NCBI GenBank assembly: GCA_003427395.1 | Contig: BFEA01001246.1 | Span: 44,872-75,831, forward strand | Origin: Chara braunii | Taxonomy: Eukaryota; Streptophyta; Charophyceae; Charales; Characeae | Direction of reading: 5' to 3' | Length of the DNA stretch: 30,960 bases | Part shown: positions 1 to 7,449 of the stretch, piece by piece | How positions within the stretch are numbered: the stretch's first letter is position 1 | Layout of the letters: each line of letters opens with the position of its first letter | Notes under the pieces: model-generated | Databases searched by the model: none | Told to the model about the DNA's origin: nothing | What the model saw: only the letters and a program-made list of their open reading frames with translations | Program-made: the position numbers and the translations under genes

Positions 1-448
1 AAAAAGGCACCAAAACAGTTACAGCTTGCCTATGTCCTAAGCCAATTCAAAAATTGAAATCACCATATCCGCGCGCGAAAGTCGACATGGGAAAAGAAAG
101 TCCTTTGTCTGTCCGTATTCTCACAAAATTCCTAGAGTCCTCTCCGACGTGACCGAGAACATTCATGCACAAAAAGGACACGTCGGGTTCCGCGCATTCT
201 GGAATTCCTAACTGTCGAGCCCGATTCCTAGTGCGCTCGCTAAGGCGCACGCAATTTCCCATACATTTCCCGAATTACAAAAAGCGGAATTCCAAGAATC
301 AATAGAACCTCTGAAAAATGGGGGCCCAAACAAGGCACCTGAAATCAAGAAAAACGACGGGGGCTTTGTTGGGCTAGTATGATACAATGGAAATAATTGA
401 GTCAAGGGGTACGAAAGATAGCACGAGGTCGGGAAGTGGTTCGTCACA
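1..448 (-). repeat. 3' LTR of Ty3/gypsy element A, cut by the window edge
   Basis: This segment matches 21861-22247 almost base for base and matches 28480-28967 more loosely, all in the same orientation. Read on the minus strand the LTR starts with TGTGACGAACC at 448, the same start as the copies at 22247 and 28967. It lies downstream of the integrase and accessory ORFs of element A, so it is the 3' LTR; its end lies left of position 1. It keeps about 39 bp (near 29-67) that the 5' LTR lacks but the copy at 28.5 kb retains in diverged form, so the 5' LTR has a deletion. The start base sits in a perfect 16-bp palindrome, CGTCACATATGTGACG (442-457). Confidence 0.85.
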
Positions 449-1416
449 TATGTGACGCGCAGGGGGTTCCAAAACTATGCGATCTCCTGATTGCATGAAA
501 AAACCTTGAACAAAGGAAGTGCGAGGAGACGAAGAAGCAGGAAGAAGTAGGAGGAGACGAAGAAGCGGGAAGAAGTAGGAGCTCAGATCAGCACAATCTA
601 TGTCAGCAGAGAAAACTAAGCCGGGGCATGAGTTGGCGACAACATCCGTGGCAAAATCTTCATGATGCATGTCGGCTCGTGCTGTTTCGGATCCCATCCT
701 CTGTCGTCCTCTCATATGCAACCCCCTGCCCTTCAATCCTCGGAGACCATCCAGGTGGAACCATCATGGTCCATCAGGTCTCCGTGTGCTCTGCACTCCC
801 TGTCCAGCACAATCCGTCGAATCAGAGCATGTGTTGACGTCATCGTCAATGGCGTGATCTTCACGAAACTGCTGATTCGTGCTGCTCGGGGGACACGTGT
901 CGATCTCTCCAATCGATCGCCACGCTCAGAACGGTCTTTAACAAGAAGAAGGTGGGATGCGCTGCCGTCGTGACACGTGGCAGGTATCAGCGCTGCGTGG
1001 GAATGGGGAAGTAGGCATTGTACATGGAGGGGTGTCGACGGGGAGGGTTGGGTGGAAGTGGGGGTAAGTAGCGGTTCATCCCTTCCTTTGTCAGTGGAAG
1101 CTCCTCGTAGTGGATGATCCGGTGAAAGCGGGGAAATCGGTCGCAACTGTGAGGGAGGGAGGCAAGATAGTCAGAATAAAGAGTGGAGAAAGTGCGGAAA
1201 AGCGCCGCGTGAAATAGCTCGTGATGGCGGCATGCTGGGATGGTTCCTGTGATTACGCAGTAGACTTCTACTGCGTTGCTATGCTCCCACGCGGCACTAA
1301 ACAAAAGGACGTGCAAACAGAACGTGGGGTTTGCACATTGAAGGGAAGGATGGGGATAGACGGTGACGGCGAGGCGGGTGGAGTAAAAGTGATGGAAGGT
1401 ATTGGGAGGGAAGGGG
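449..1416 (-). other. 3' non-coding part of element A between ORF4 and the 3' LTR
   Basis: No protein with recognisable features is seen on either strand; the open frames here are short and look like chance or frame shadows. A normal purine-rich polypurine tract directly before the LTR start (449-470 on the minus strand) is not evident; the coding strand there is pyrimidine-rich instead. The segment contains the 28-bp tandem duplication at 523-578. Confidence 0.6.
523..578. repeat. 28-bp tandem duplication, purine-rich on +
   Basis: Two adjacent copies, 523-550 and 551-578, each starting GAGGAGACGAAGAAGC and differing at one base. It lies about 75 bp from the LTR start of element A. Confidence 0.9.
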
Positions 1417-2472
1417 TTACGAGTGAAGGTGACGGGGGTAGAGATCTGACAGAGGGTGAGGTAACTGAGGGGACGGCGGGATAATGACCGGGGACGAAGG
1501 CCGATCCCCTGCATCGGTACGTGGACGAACAGGGGGACGGGCTGAGGTGGAGGGGGAGGGGGACCGGCTCTGTCTCCGTCGCGATGCGCTCGGAGTCGTG
1601 GTTGCTGGGTCGCCATCTTCGGGCTTGGGGGGCTCCGGATCCCGGGTCGGGTCATCGTTGATGCGCAGGTTCGCCCCGCTGGTGAACTCCAACTGGCTTT
1701 TCCCGGCGGCAATCTCTTCCCTCTTTCGTGCCACCTCAAGATCTTCCGCCTCTGTGCCTGCGCGCGCCGCTTCTTCCGGCAAGGCTTCCCACTCCGATCC
1801 GGCTTCCTCCTCTTCGTTGTCTTCTTCTTCTTCTTCCTCCTCTACACTCTGCTCTCCTTCGCTGTGCTCACTATAACTCCCTTCCTCCGACGTTTCTTCT
1901 TCGTCGTCGCCCTCTTCTTCGGAGGTTTCTTTTTCTCCTTCTACCGCCTCCTTGAACGAATCTTGCTTCGAATAGAAGGCAAGATTGATGATTCCGGCCG
2001 GCTTCAAGTACTCCTGCCGTGACGGCAGGGCGCTTTCACTTCCCGGTTCCTCCAAGCACGCAGTCCATTGAAGATACGGTGGCAATGTCTGCGTAAGGAC
2101 GTGCGGAGCCGAACTCTCGTCACTTTGCGAAACGATATCGAGAGAGAGGTCGTCGACCAGTTGCGCGAGCGGGACGAGAAGATCGCCCTCTACGTCAGCT
2201 CTCCAAACCTGGATGATCAGCAGCTCCAGGTACTCAATATACGCCTGATGCTCGTCGGCCCTCGTCCATGTCACCTCCACTCGGGCCAAGCACACAGACG
2301 GATCGACAAAAGTCTCGCGCCACACCCGCCAATGCCTGGGATTGAGGAGCAGGACTGCAAGGGGCTCGGGCAAGAATGAAAGGCGAGGATGAAGATCGGA
2401 TTGCCAGAAGGTGGGGAAAAGAGAGGGAAGACCGAAGGTGGAGAGAGGAGCGAGAGGAGCGGCGCGGTTCAT
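1417..2472 (-). CDS. ORF4 of element A: unrecognised protein with acidic middle region
   Basis: An open frame of 351 codons read on the minus strand, starting at the ATG at 2472-2470. That ATG overlaps the TGA stop of the upstream ORF3 (ATGA). I do not recognise the family. The first 170 residues look like a folded domain, with Trp/Leu-rich stretches and the repeated words VEVTW and YLELLI. Residues about 175-232 are almost all Glu, Asp and Ser and correspond to a CTT-rich stretch on the plus strand near 1780-1945. A short charged helix-like part (EDLEVARKREEIAAGK) follows, then a Pro/Ser/Arg-rich tail. No signal peptide or membrane segment is evident, which argues against a simple env protein. 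It lies between integrase and the 3' LTR, where Ty3/gypsy elements carry env-like or accessory ORFs. It is uninterrupted although Gag and Pol are broken. The acidic tract could be low-complexity drift, but the N-terminal half argues for a real protein. Confidence 0.6.
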   Translation of the reverse strand: MNRAAPLAPLSTFGLPSLFPTFWQSDLHPRLSFLPEPLAVLLLNPRHWRVWRETFVDPSVCLARVEVTWTRADEHQAYIEYLELLIIQVWRADVEGDLLVPLAQLVDDLSLDIVSQSDESSAPHVLTQTLPPYLQWTACLEEPGSESALPSRQEYLKPAGIINLAFYSKQDSFKEAVEGEKETSEEEGDDEEETSEEGSYSEHSEGEQSVEEEEEEEDNEEEEAGSEWEALPEEAARAGTEAEDLEVARKREEIAAGKSQLEFTSGANLRINDDPTRDPEPPKPEDGDPATTTPSASRRRQSRSPSPSTSARPPVRPRTDAGDRPSSPVIIPPSPQLPHPLSDLYPRHLHS

Positions 2473-2951
2473 TGGGGGCGTTGGAAGGGGACGAGTGTGG
2501 GGCGCACCACTGCCGGTTGGCGCGTAGAGGTGCGGATCTCGTCGAAGTCAGTCCCATAAATTGGAACGAGGTTGTGTCCGGGGCGCGCAAGACCGTGATG
2601 CCACTCAGTCGATAACTGCTGCGTCCACTCCTGTAATGAGGTCAGGATCGCGGTATGCCGAAGCGGGCTGACCGCGCTGATATCGCCGCTGAAGGCAGCG
2701 ATCGTGGTGACGCGGCTCGTTCCTGGAGCCGCCCGCCGATGAAAGGCCACCACCTCTGCCAATACTACTGCCTGCGGACTTCCTGCAAATCGGAACGTAG
2801 CGGCGGCACACACACCCTCGGTGCAGAAGAACTGCGCCAGTCGTCGAAGATCAGGACTGAGTCGCGGATGACGAACTTGCCGGATCTCCGAAATGTAGCC
2901 ACGTGGCTGCAACAGATGATTGCCAAGAGCTTGCTTCGTGATGAAACTCAT
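2469..2951 (-). CDS. ORF3 of element A: unrecognised 160-residue protein
   Basis: The frame starts at ATG 2951-2949, which overlaps the integrase stop TGA (2950-2948) as ATGA, and ends at TGA 2471-2469, which overlaps the ATG of ORF4. A start 12 codons further up (2987) is possible and would add a hydrophobic leader, MFLPLIFFPVLA, but the ATGA start matches the pattern at the next junction. The protein begins MSFITKQALGNHLLQPRGY and is mixed alpha/beta in composition, with no clear membrane span, no zinc motif and no known catalytic motif that I can name. It is uninterrupted. By position it is an accessory or env-like ORF of a Ty3/gypsy element; its function is unknown. Confidence 0.6.
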   Translation of the reverse strand: MSFITKQALGNHLLQPRGYISEIRQVRHPRLSPDLRRLAQFFCTEGVCAAATFRFAGSPQAVVLAEVVAFHRRAAPGTSRVTTIAAFSGDISAVSPLRHTAILTSLQEWTQQLSTEWHHGLARPGHNLVPIYGTDFDEIRTSTRQPAVVRPTLVPFQRPQ

Positions 2952-4663
2952 GGCGAGGACGGGGAAGAAGATGAGAGGTAGGAACAAAAGGGAAAGAACG
3001 AGACGGGAGCTAGATCGTCGTCGTCCTCGTCTTCAGTCGACGAGGGAGACAAGGGGAGATCAGAAGGAGGGAGGGGACGGATGTAAGAGGTATGGCGGAC
3101 GATGGGGACAGAGCTATGGCTGGCGCTGGCCTCGGGCACGATGCGCACCATGTTGGCGCCGTTGGGTCCGAGCTCAACAACGCGGAAACAGCCAGAGAAC
3201 TTGGGAGCGAGTTTTCGGTCGCGTGCACATTTACGTACCTGCACTAGGTCCCCTAATTTATATTGGCGTTGGGAACCGACGTTCCCATTTCGGGCCTCGT
3301 AACTACGGACTTGCCTCCCGTGGGCTAGATCAGTCATTTTTTGTCTCTTTCGGGCTAGCTTCGGGACGGCCTTTTCCATCAAATCGGCGTACCTTTTCGC
3401 CTTGGCCTTAAGGGCGGCACGCGTGTCTCTACCCCCTGCTTCGGCAATTTCCGAGTTGCCCCGATAATCGACATATGGGAGGCTATTGGTGCGAAGCTGA
3501 AAGGGGGTAAACCCCGTGGATTCGTGAGGGGTGGCCCGGTGAATTCTGACGATTTGGTATACGATTTCGGGCCACGGGCGCGTGTCATGCGCCGCTAGAT
3601 TTCTACGAAGGGCAGTCTTAATCATGCGATTGGCATTTTCGGCCAATCCATTTGACTGGGAAACGTGGGGTGCCGTGTGTCGAAGTGTAATGCCTTGGTG
3701 CACAAGCAATTCCTCTACCTCTCCTTTGAATTCAGACCCGTTGTCGGTTAGAATCTCTTCCGTATCTAGGTGGGTATAGAGAAACCGATCGATGTATGTG
3801 GCTATCTTTGTGGCCTTATGGGTCTTACAGGGGTAGACCTCGATGTATTTAGAAAAATGATCTATTAAAACTAAAAGGATGAAATATTCGCAACGGTTTG
3901 GGCCAGGTGGCACGTCGATATCTGTCGTGTCCATACTGACTCGCTGGAAAGGGCGCTCTACTTCCGTTGGTACTATCGTGTTTGGTCCCCGTATTAGGGC
4001 ACGGTCGGCGACCACGTATCTGGCATTGTCCCATTTATTAGACCAGAACCATCGATTCTGATCTATAGTTGCTTCAGAGATACGTATCACGAAATGAGGG
4101 ACCTGCTCTTCGTGAGCAAATCGGGTCCAATCATATCTCTGGAAGGGATGGGGAACCGTCAACCACAAACCCGATCTGTCATTTTTATGCTTTTCCAGGT
4201 GATCGTTGATCCATCGGTAATCCCGGGACCTCTCGGTAGCCCGACGTCTATCGTGCTTAGTGAGATGATCCAATGGTAAACCGGCCAATTTAGCTAATAG
4301 AATTTTATCCGTCCAGACCTCCGCTCGTCGGTATTTCTCGTCATATTCAGGGCCGTCCGTTCGAGCAGCCTCGAATCGAGCCTCGGTGGGGAGTTTGTCC
4401 GTTCTACACAGAGGGCACTTCCATACCCTACTACTCGTTCAGTACCGAACGCATCCACCGTGCGCACGATTGACACACGTGGCACAGTCCACCCAATCAA
4501 CGAATCTGGTATCAAAAGGATGACATTCCATGTCATAAAACCGTGTAATACATGTACAAAAATACCAGAATTTATCAGGAAGGGTGGCGAAGAAGGCCGA
4601 GTCGGTGTGATGGGCGGAATCAGCAGGGGAAGAGGGGGTCGCAGAGACAGGTGGGGTAGCCAT
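2948..4663 (-). pseudogene. PHD-finger-like domain fused to Ty3/gypsy integrase (element A), one stop
   Basis: One frame runs from ATG 4663-4661 to TGA 2950-2948 (571 codons), broken only by TGA at 4441-4439. Near residue 35 (bases 4558-4406) is a C4HC3 set: CTC, then 21 residues, DCATC, AH, GGC, and WKCPLC. This is the ligand order and spacing of a PHD finger, including Trp two residues before the last Cys pair. The integrase follows. Its N-terminal HHCC module keeps two His (HEEQVPH) but lacks the Cys pair (ADRAL at that place). The catalytic core has D in SMDTTDID, D in LTDNGSEF and E in GLAENANR, with 34 residues between the last two. The C-terminal part, KLAPKFSGCFRVVE, looks like a GPY/F module; no chromodomain is visible. 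The frame begins 67 bp after the RNase H stop, behind a CT-rich tract, so it may be a separate ORF rather than part of Pol. The stop could come from CGA by C-to-T decay. Confidence 0.85.
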
Positions 4664-4730
4664 GATGAGAAGGGAGGAGAGAGAGAGAGAGTAGGGTTGT
4701 AGAGAAGGTGGAACCAAGGCCCCATGTCAC

Positions 4731-5283
4731 TCACTCCTTCGACAAAATTTCCACTTGCCCGTACCTCGGTCCGTTCTCATCCTTCGGCTCGTTCCACGAA
4801 ATCACCTCCTCGCTCTTGGGGACCTTCTCGGGTCGGTGCAGTCGTGTCAGTCCGTCAACAATTCCCATGCCTCTCGTGCTTCCGATGCCGAATGTCAAAG
4901 TCCATGCTCCGCAACACCGTCACCCATCGCCCGATCATGCCGAGTATCCTTAGACTTCTTCAGGGCTAATAATGGCTCATGATCGGTGACCAGCGTGAAC
5001 TTCCGCCCATATAGATAGGCTCGAAAGTGACTGATCCCCCACAGAGCCGCATAGCATTCTCTTGTCGGGGCGGCGTAATTGCGTTTGCAGGCAGGCACCG
5101 ACTTAGACGCGTATTCCACCACGTATTCGAGTCCGCTCGGTCCCACCTGGGCCAAGACCGCTGAGATTGCCTCCGACTGCCAGTCCGTGATGAGGACAAA
5201 AGGTTTATCGAGATCCGGCCTTATAAGGTCCGGGACCGAAATAAGAGCTGCCTTGAGTTTCGAAAACGCTTGATCACACTCTA
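4731..5283 (-). pseudogene. RNase H region of element A pol (3' part after the B1 insertion)
   Basis: Minus-strand frame with the usual Ty3/gypsy order after the RT: CDQAFSKLKAAL, then LDKPFVLITDWQSEAISAVL (first catalytic Asp), EYASKSVPACKRNYAPTRE-like (catalytic Glu in the TRE-type motif) and LVTDHEPLLALKK. The frame shifts near 4945, continues as GRWVTVLRSMDFDIRHR, shifts again by one inserted T near 4862, and continues VDGLTRL (the usual end of RNase H) to a TGA at 4733-4731. The start of this part is cut by B1 at 5283. The RT half lies at 15701-16617, and the codons on both sides join in frame. It degrades the RNA strand of the RNA/DNA hybrid in reverse transcription; this copy cannot be functional. 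Confidence 0.88.
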
Positions 5284-5287
5284 GCGT
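5284..5287. repeat. Target site duplication GCGT, left of B1
   Basis: GCGT here and again at 15697-15700 flank B1. Read on the minus strand it is ACGC and lies in the Trp-Thr-Leu codons of pol. A 5-bp duplication (AGCGT) is possible if the last A of B1 is counted as target. Confidence 0.8.
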
Positions 5288-5800
5288 TGTCGACACCAAT
5301 ACCCTTACAAGGGTAATTGTGCGTACTTTTGCACCTCGCAGGGGGAACACTCTTGATAAAATTTAAAGAAGTAGAGTGTTTTTCGCTCGACCGTGACTGA
5401 CTTTGAAGTCAGGGACGGCGGGCGCACGCATAGCTTATTCAAAGAGTGTGTGGGCGTGCACTTTGTGGGCACGCGTTAGTTAAATAGTGTGAACAGATGG
5501 ACCGNTCGGCGGTCCAAGTTAAAAGTAAGCTAGGGGTTTGGATAGCGTAGCACGGGCCGCAGACTTCGAACGTACTGACGGAGTCGCCACCGGCGCGAAG
5601 TTAGACCGTCGAAGCTATGGCTAGAGGAAAACTTTCGACTGACTTGCGGAAGGGCGGCATTTTGAGGCCGCACCATGTAAAGTATGCAAGTACTACAATT
5701 GACTATAAAGGTATCGACGGTAGGAGCTGTAACAAAATTGAGCTAGGTACGACGCGTGGATACGGCGCGAGCAAAAGTCGGGGTCTTTCCGACCAAAGAC
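5288..5800. other. Hairpin-dense left end of B1
   Basis: At least nine short hairpins with perfect or near-perfect stems lie in 510 bp: 5300-5315 (TACCCTT/AAGGGTA), 5346-5380 (AACACTCT/AGAGTGTT), 5397-5412 (CTGACTT/AAGTCAG), 5454-5474 (GCGTGC/GCACGC), 5498-5516 (TGGACCG/CGGTCCA), 5563-5601 (ACTTCG/CGAAGT), 5608-5639 (GTCGAA/TTCGAC), 5654-5671 (GCGGC/GCCGC) and 5777-5793 (GTCGG/CCGAC). No gene is visible. From 5800 to 6340 I see no gene either, only a GAGTCCCGACAG direct repeat (6204-6215, 6243-6254) and an AT-rich stretch near 6270-6345. Confidence 0.75.
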
Positions 5801-6345
5801 GATAAAAGCATGCTCTTTTCGATGAGTACTGCGGGCTACGAGAGCCTCGGCCCGTGACCGCGGCATGGCGGGGAAGTGCGCATGGTAAACTCAGCAATAA
5901 CCGTCCTCCTAGCAGAGAACATGGCCATACGGGGCTTGGGCTCAAGGGGCAGACCAAGAGAAGGCGTTGGTGCACCTTTGCAGGCCCGGATAGGCTGTAA
6001 CAACCTGCAGTTACTCTTCATATGCAGAACTGGGCCTGCTACAACCAGACTTGGGCTTAGCCCTATTGGTTACAACATTGGACTTCCATCGCGCAGATCC
6101 TGGGATTGAGGCCAGCATGCTGCAGCGACGAAGCGAGGAGTGCGTTTGGAGATAAACCAAGGGGTTGAGGGTCCTGTGGGACTATCCCTTTTGGTTTTGC
6201 GGGGAGTCCCGACAGCGGGCCCGATGGGCAGGACTGAGGGTCGAGTCCCGACAGTTCCCGTTCCCCAACTCGTTTTTTCTAGTTTTCTTTTAATTTTTAT
6301 TAATTATTATTCCTATTTTTTTGTTTTTATTTTTTTTATTATTCC

Positions 6346-6376
6346 GTCCCATATTGGGACGCGGCCCGGTACCGGG
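6346..6376. other. Two adjacent palindromes in B1
   Basis: GTCCC-atatt-GGGAC (6346-6360) followed four bases later by the perfect 12-base palindrome CCCGGTACCGGG (6365-6376). They lie between an AT-rich tract and the first tRNA-like unit. Confidence 0.85.
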
Positions 6377-6394
6377 ACTGGCCGTGGATCCCAA

Positions 6395-6470
6395 GAAGCA
6401 TAGCTCAGTCGGTGCACCACGAAATGCAGAAATGCAGGCCTGAGCTTGAACTCCGCGGAAGGCAGGTGAG
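6395..6470 (+). repeat. tRNA-like unit 1 (SINE head)
   Basis: The A-box-like word TAGCTCAGTCGG with following GTGCACC, then about 40 bp later GAGCTTGAACTCC, which resembles a tRNA B box (GTTCGANNCC). The folding outside these boxes is poor, so this is tRNA-derived rather than a working tRNA. It is the first of three similar units in 6.4-7.3 kb. Confidence 0.5.
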
Positions 6471-7035
6471 TGAGAGTCTTACCTCATGAGTGAAATGCCG
6501 CTACCTTTTTAATTTCCGAGAGGTGGAGTTTGGATAGGGACGACACAGCAACAGGGTGCGTCGTCTGCCTCTCACGATCTGCTGAGAAAGTTTTGAGTAT
6601 GAGCATGCCAGTTGGGACCAGAAAGATGCGAATTGTCTGGACGGAGTGGCACAGGGCACAGTAGGGAGATCCGCAGCGGTGCAGACAACACAAATGTGTG
6701 CATGAAACCCTTCTCTACTTCGGCCTTTAAAGCTTTCATTTAAACAACGTGTTATCACCAAGGTCTGCAGCGGGACCTGTTTCACCTGGGCTCATGCCGC
6801 GTGCTGCACAACAGGCCCTGCATTCTCTTACTAGTAGCAGATTCAGAATAGCCGTGATGGCTGAATAGATTGCGCACTTCCGTACCATCCATCTGTGGGG
6901 GCATGCCGCGTGAGTCAAGGCCATGTAGAACTATTTGAAGATCCGGAGACTTGGTAATTTCCCGAACTGTAGCCTTGAGAGGCAACCTCTGCGGTGGGCT
7001 GGTACCAGTCCCCAGGGCAGCAGACGACACAAACA

Positions 7036-7096
7036 AGTCTAACTCAGTTGGTACACCCACGAACTGTTGAAAAACGGGCCCCTGTTCGAACTCCAC
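7036..7096 (+). repeat. tRNA-like unit 2 (SINE head) followed by a U6-like segment
   Basis: The A-box-like TAACTCAGTTGG (7040-7051) and the good B-box match TGTTCGAACTCC (7083-7094) lie at normal tRNA spacing. A U6 snRNA fragment starts 80 bp further on, in the same orientation, as it does in unit 3. Confidence 0.55.
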
Positions 7097-7175
7097 TGGA
7101 TGCATATCAGCAGGACACTACCGACCGCTCCGCTGTTGCCAGTTGGGTATGCCGCGGGGCTCAGCCCCGCTTGTA

Positions 7176-7221
7176 TCCCTTGGGACATCCCTTAAAATTG
7201 GAATTAGCATGGCCCCTGCAT
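7176..7221 (+). pseudogene. U6 snRNA pseudogene fragment 1
   Basis: TCCCTTGGGACATCCCTTAA, AAATTGGAA and TTAGCATGGCCCCTGC match the 5' half of U6. The 14 bases CGATACAGAGAAGA that belong between GGAA and TTAGC are missing. It ends shortly after CCCCTGC and has no U-run terminator. Confidence 0.85.
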
Positions 7222-7251
7222 TGGTTCCGGGCCTGGTTATACTACCCAAGA

Positions 7252-7310
7252 GTTTAGCTCAATGGGCACACTCATGAACACCTTGAACTGTTGAACTGCG
7301 GACCCCGCTA
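7252..7310 (+). repeat. tRNA-like unit 3 (SINE head) followed by a U6-like segment
   Basis: The A-box-like TAGCTCAATGGG (7255-7266), then words shared with unit 2 (ATGAAC, GAACTGTTGAA). The B box is worn down. A U6 fragment begins at 7368. Between head and U6, both unit 2 and unit 3 carry a GGGGCT word shortly before the U6 start, so the two compound units look like copies of one design. Confidence 0.5.
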
Positions 7311-7367
7311 AAAACAAATGAGTAAAAGGCTGCAACAGTGAAGTACCCGGGGCTTTGGTTCACTATA

Positions 7368-7432
7368 GTCCTTCGGGACATTCGTTAAAATTGGAACGAT
7401 ACAGAGAAGAGTAGCATGGCTCCTATGCAAGG
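7368..7432 (+). pseudogene. U6 snRNA pseudogene fragment 2
   Basis: GTCCTTCGGGACATTCGTTA, then AAATTGGAACGATACAGAGA and AGAGTAGCATGG, matches the first 65 nt of U6 with a few changes. It shares GTTAAAATTGG and the short GTCC-TTCG-GGAC hairpin with the U6 copy at 24396-24498. The 3' part of U6 is missing; the sequence leaves U6 after TGCAAGG. Confidence 0.88.
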
Positions 7433-7449
7433 CTAATAAATATTCATTG

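Noticed and set aside
1484-1955. Ser- and Leu-rich open frames on the plus strand
   Set aside because: They are shadows of the acidic tract of ORF4 (CTT repeats) read on the other strand.
1417-2951. Classical envelope gene
   Set aside because: Neither ORF3 nor ORF4 shows a signal peptide from its ATGA start, a transmembrane anchor or a glycoprotein-like Cys pattern.
5550-5605. Hammerhead ribozyme (CTGACGGAGTCGCC...GGCGCGAAG) and thus a retrozyme
   Set aside because: Two essential core positions differ (CTGACGG instead of CTGANGA, GAAG instead of GAAA), and B1 is far longer than retrozymes.
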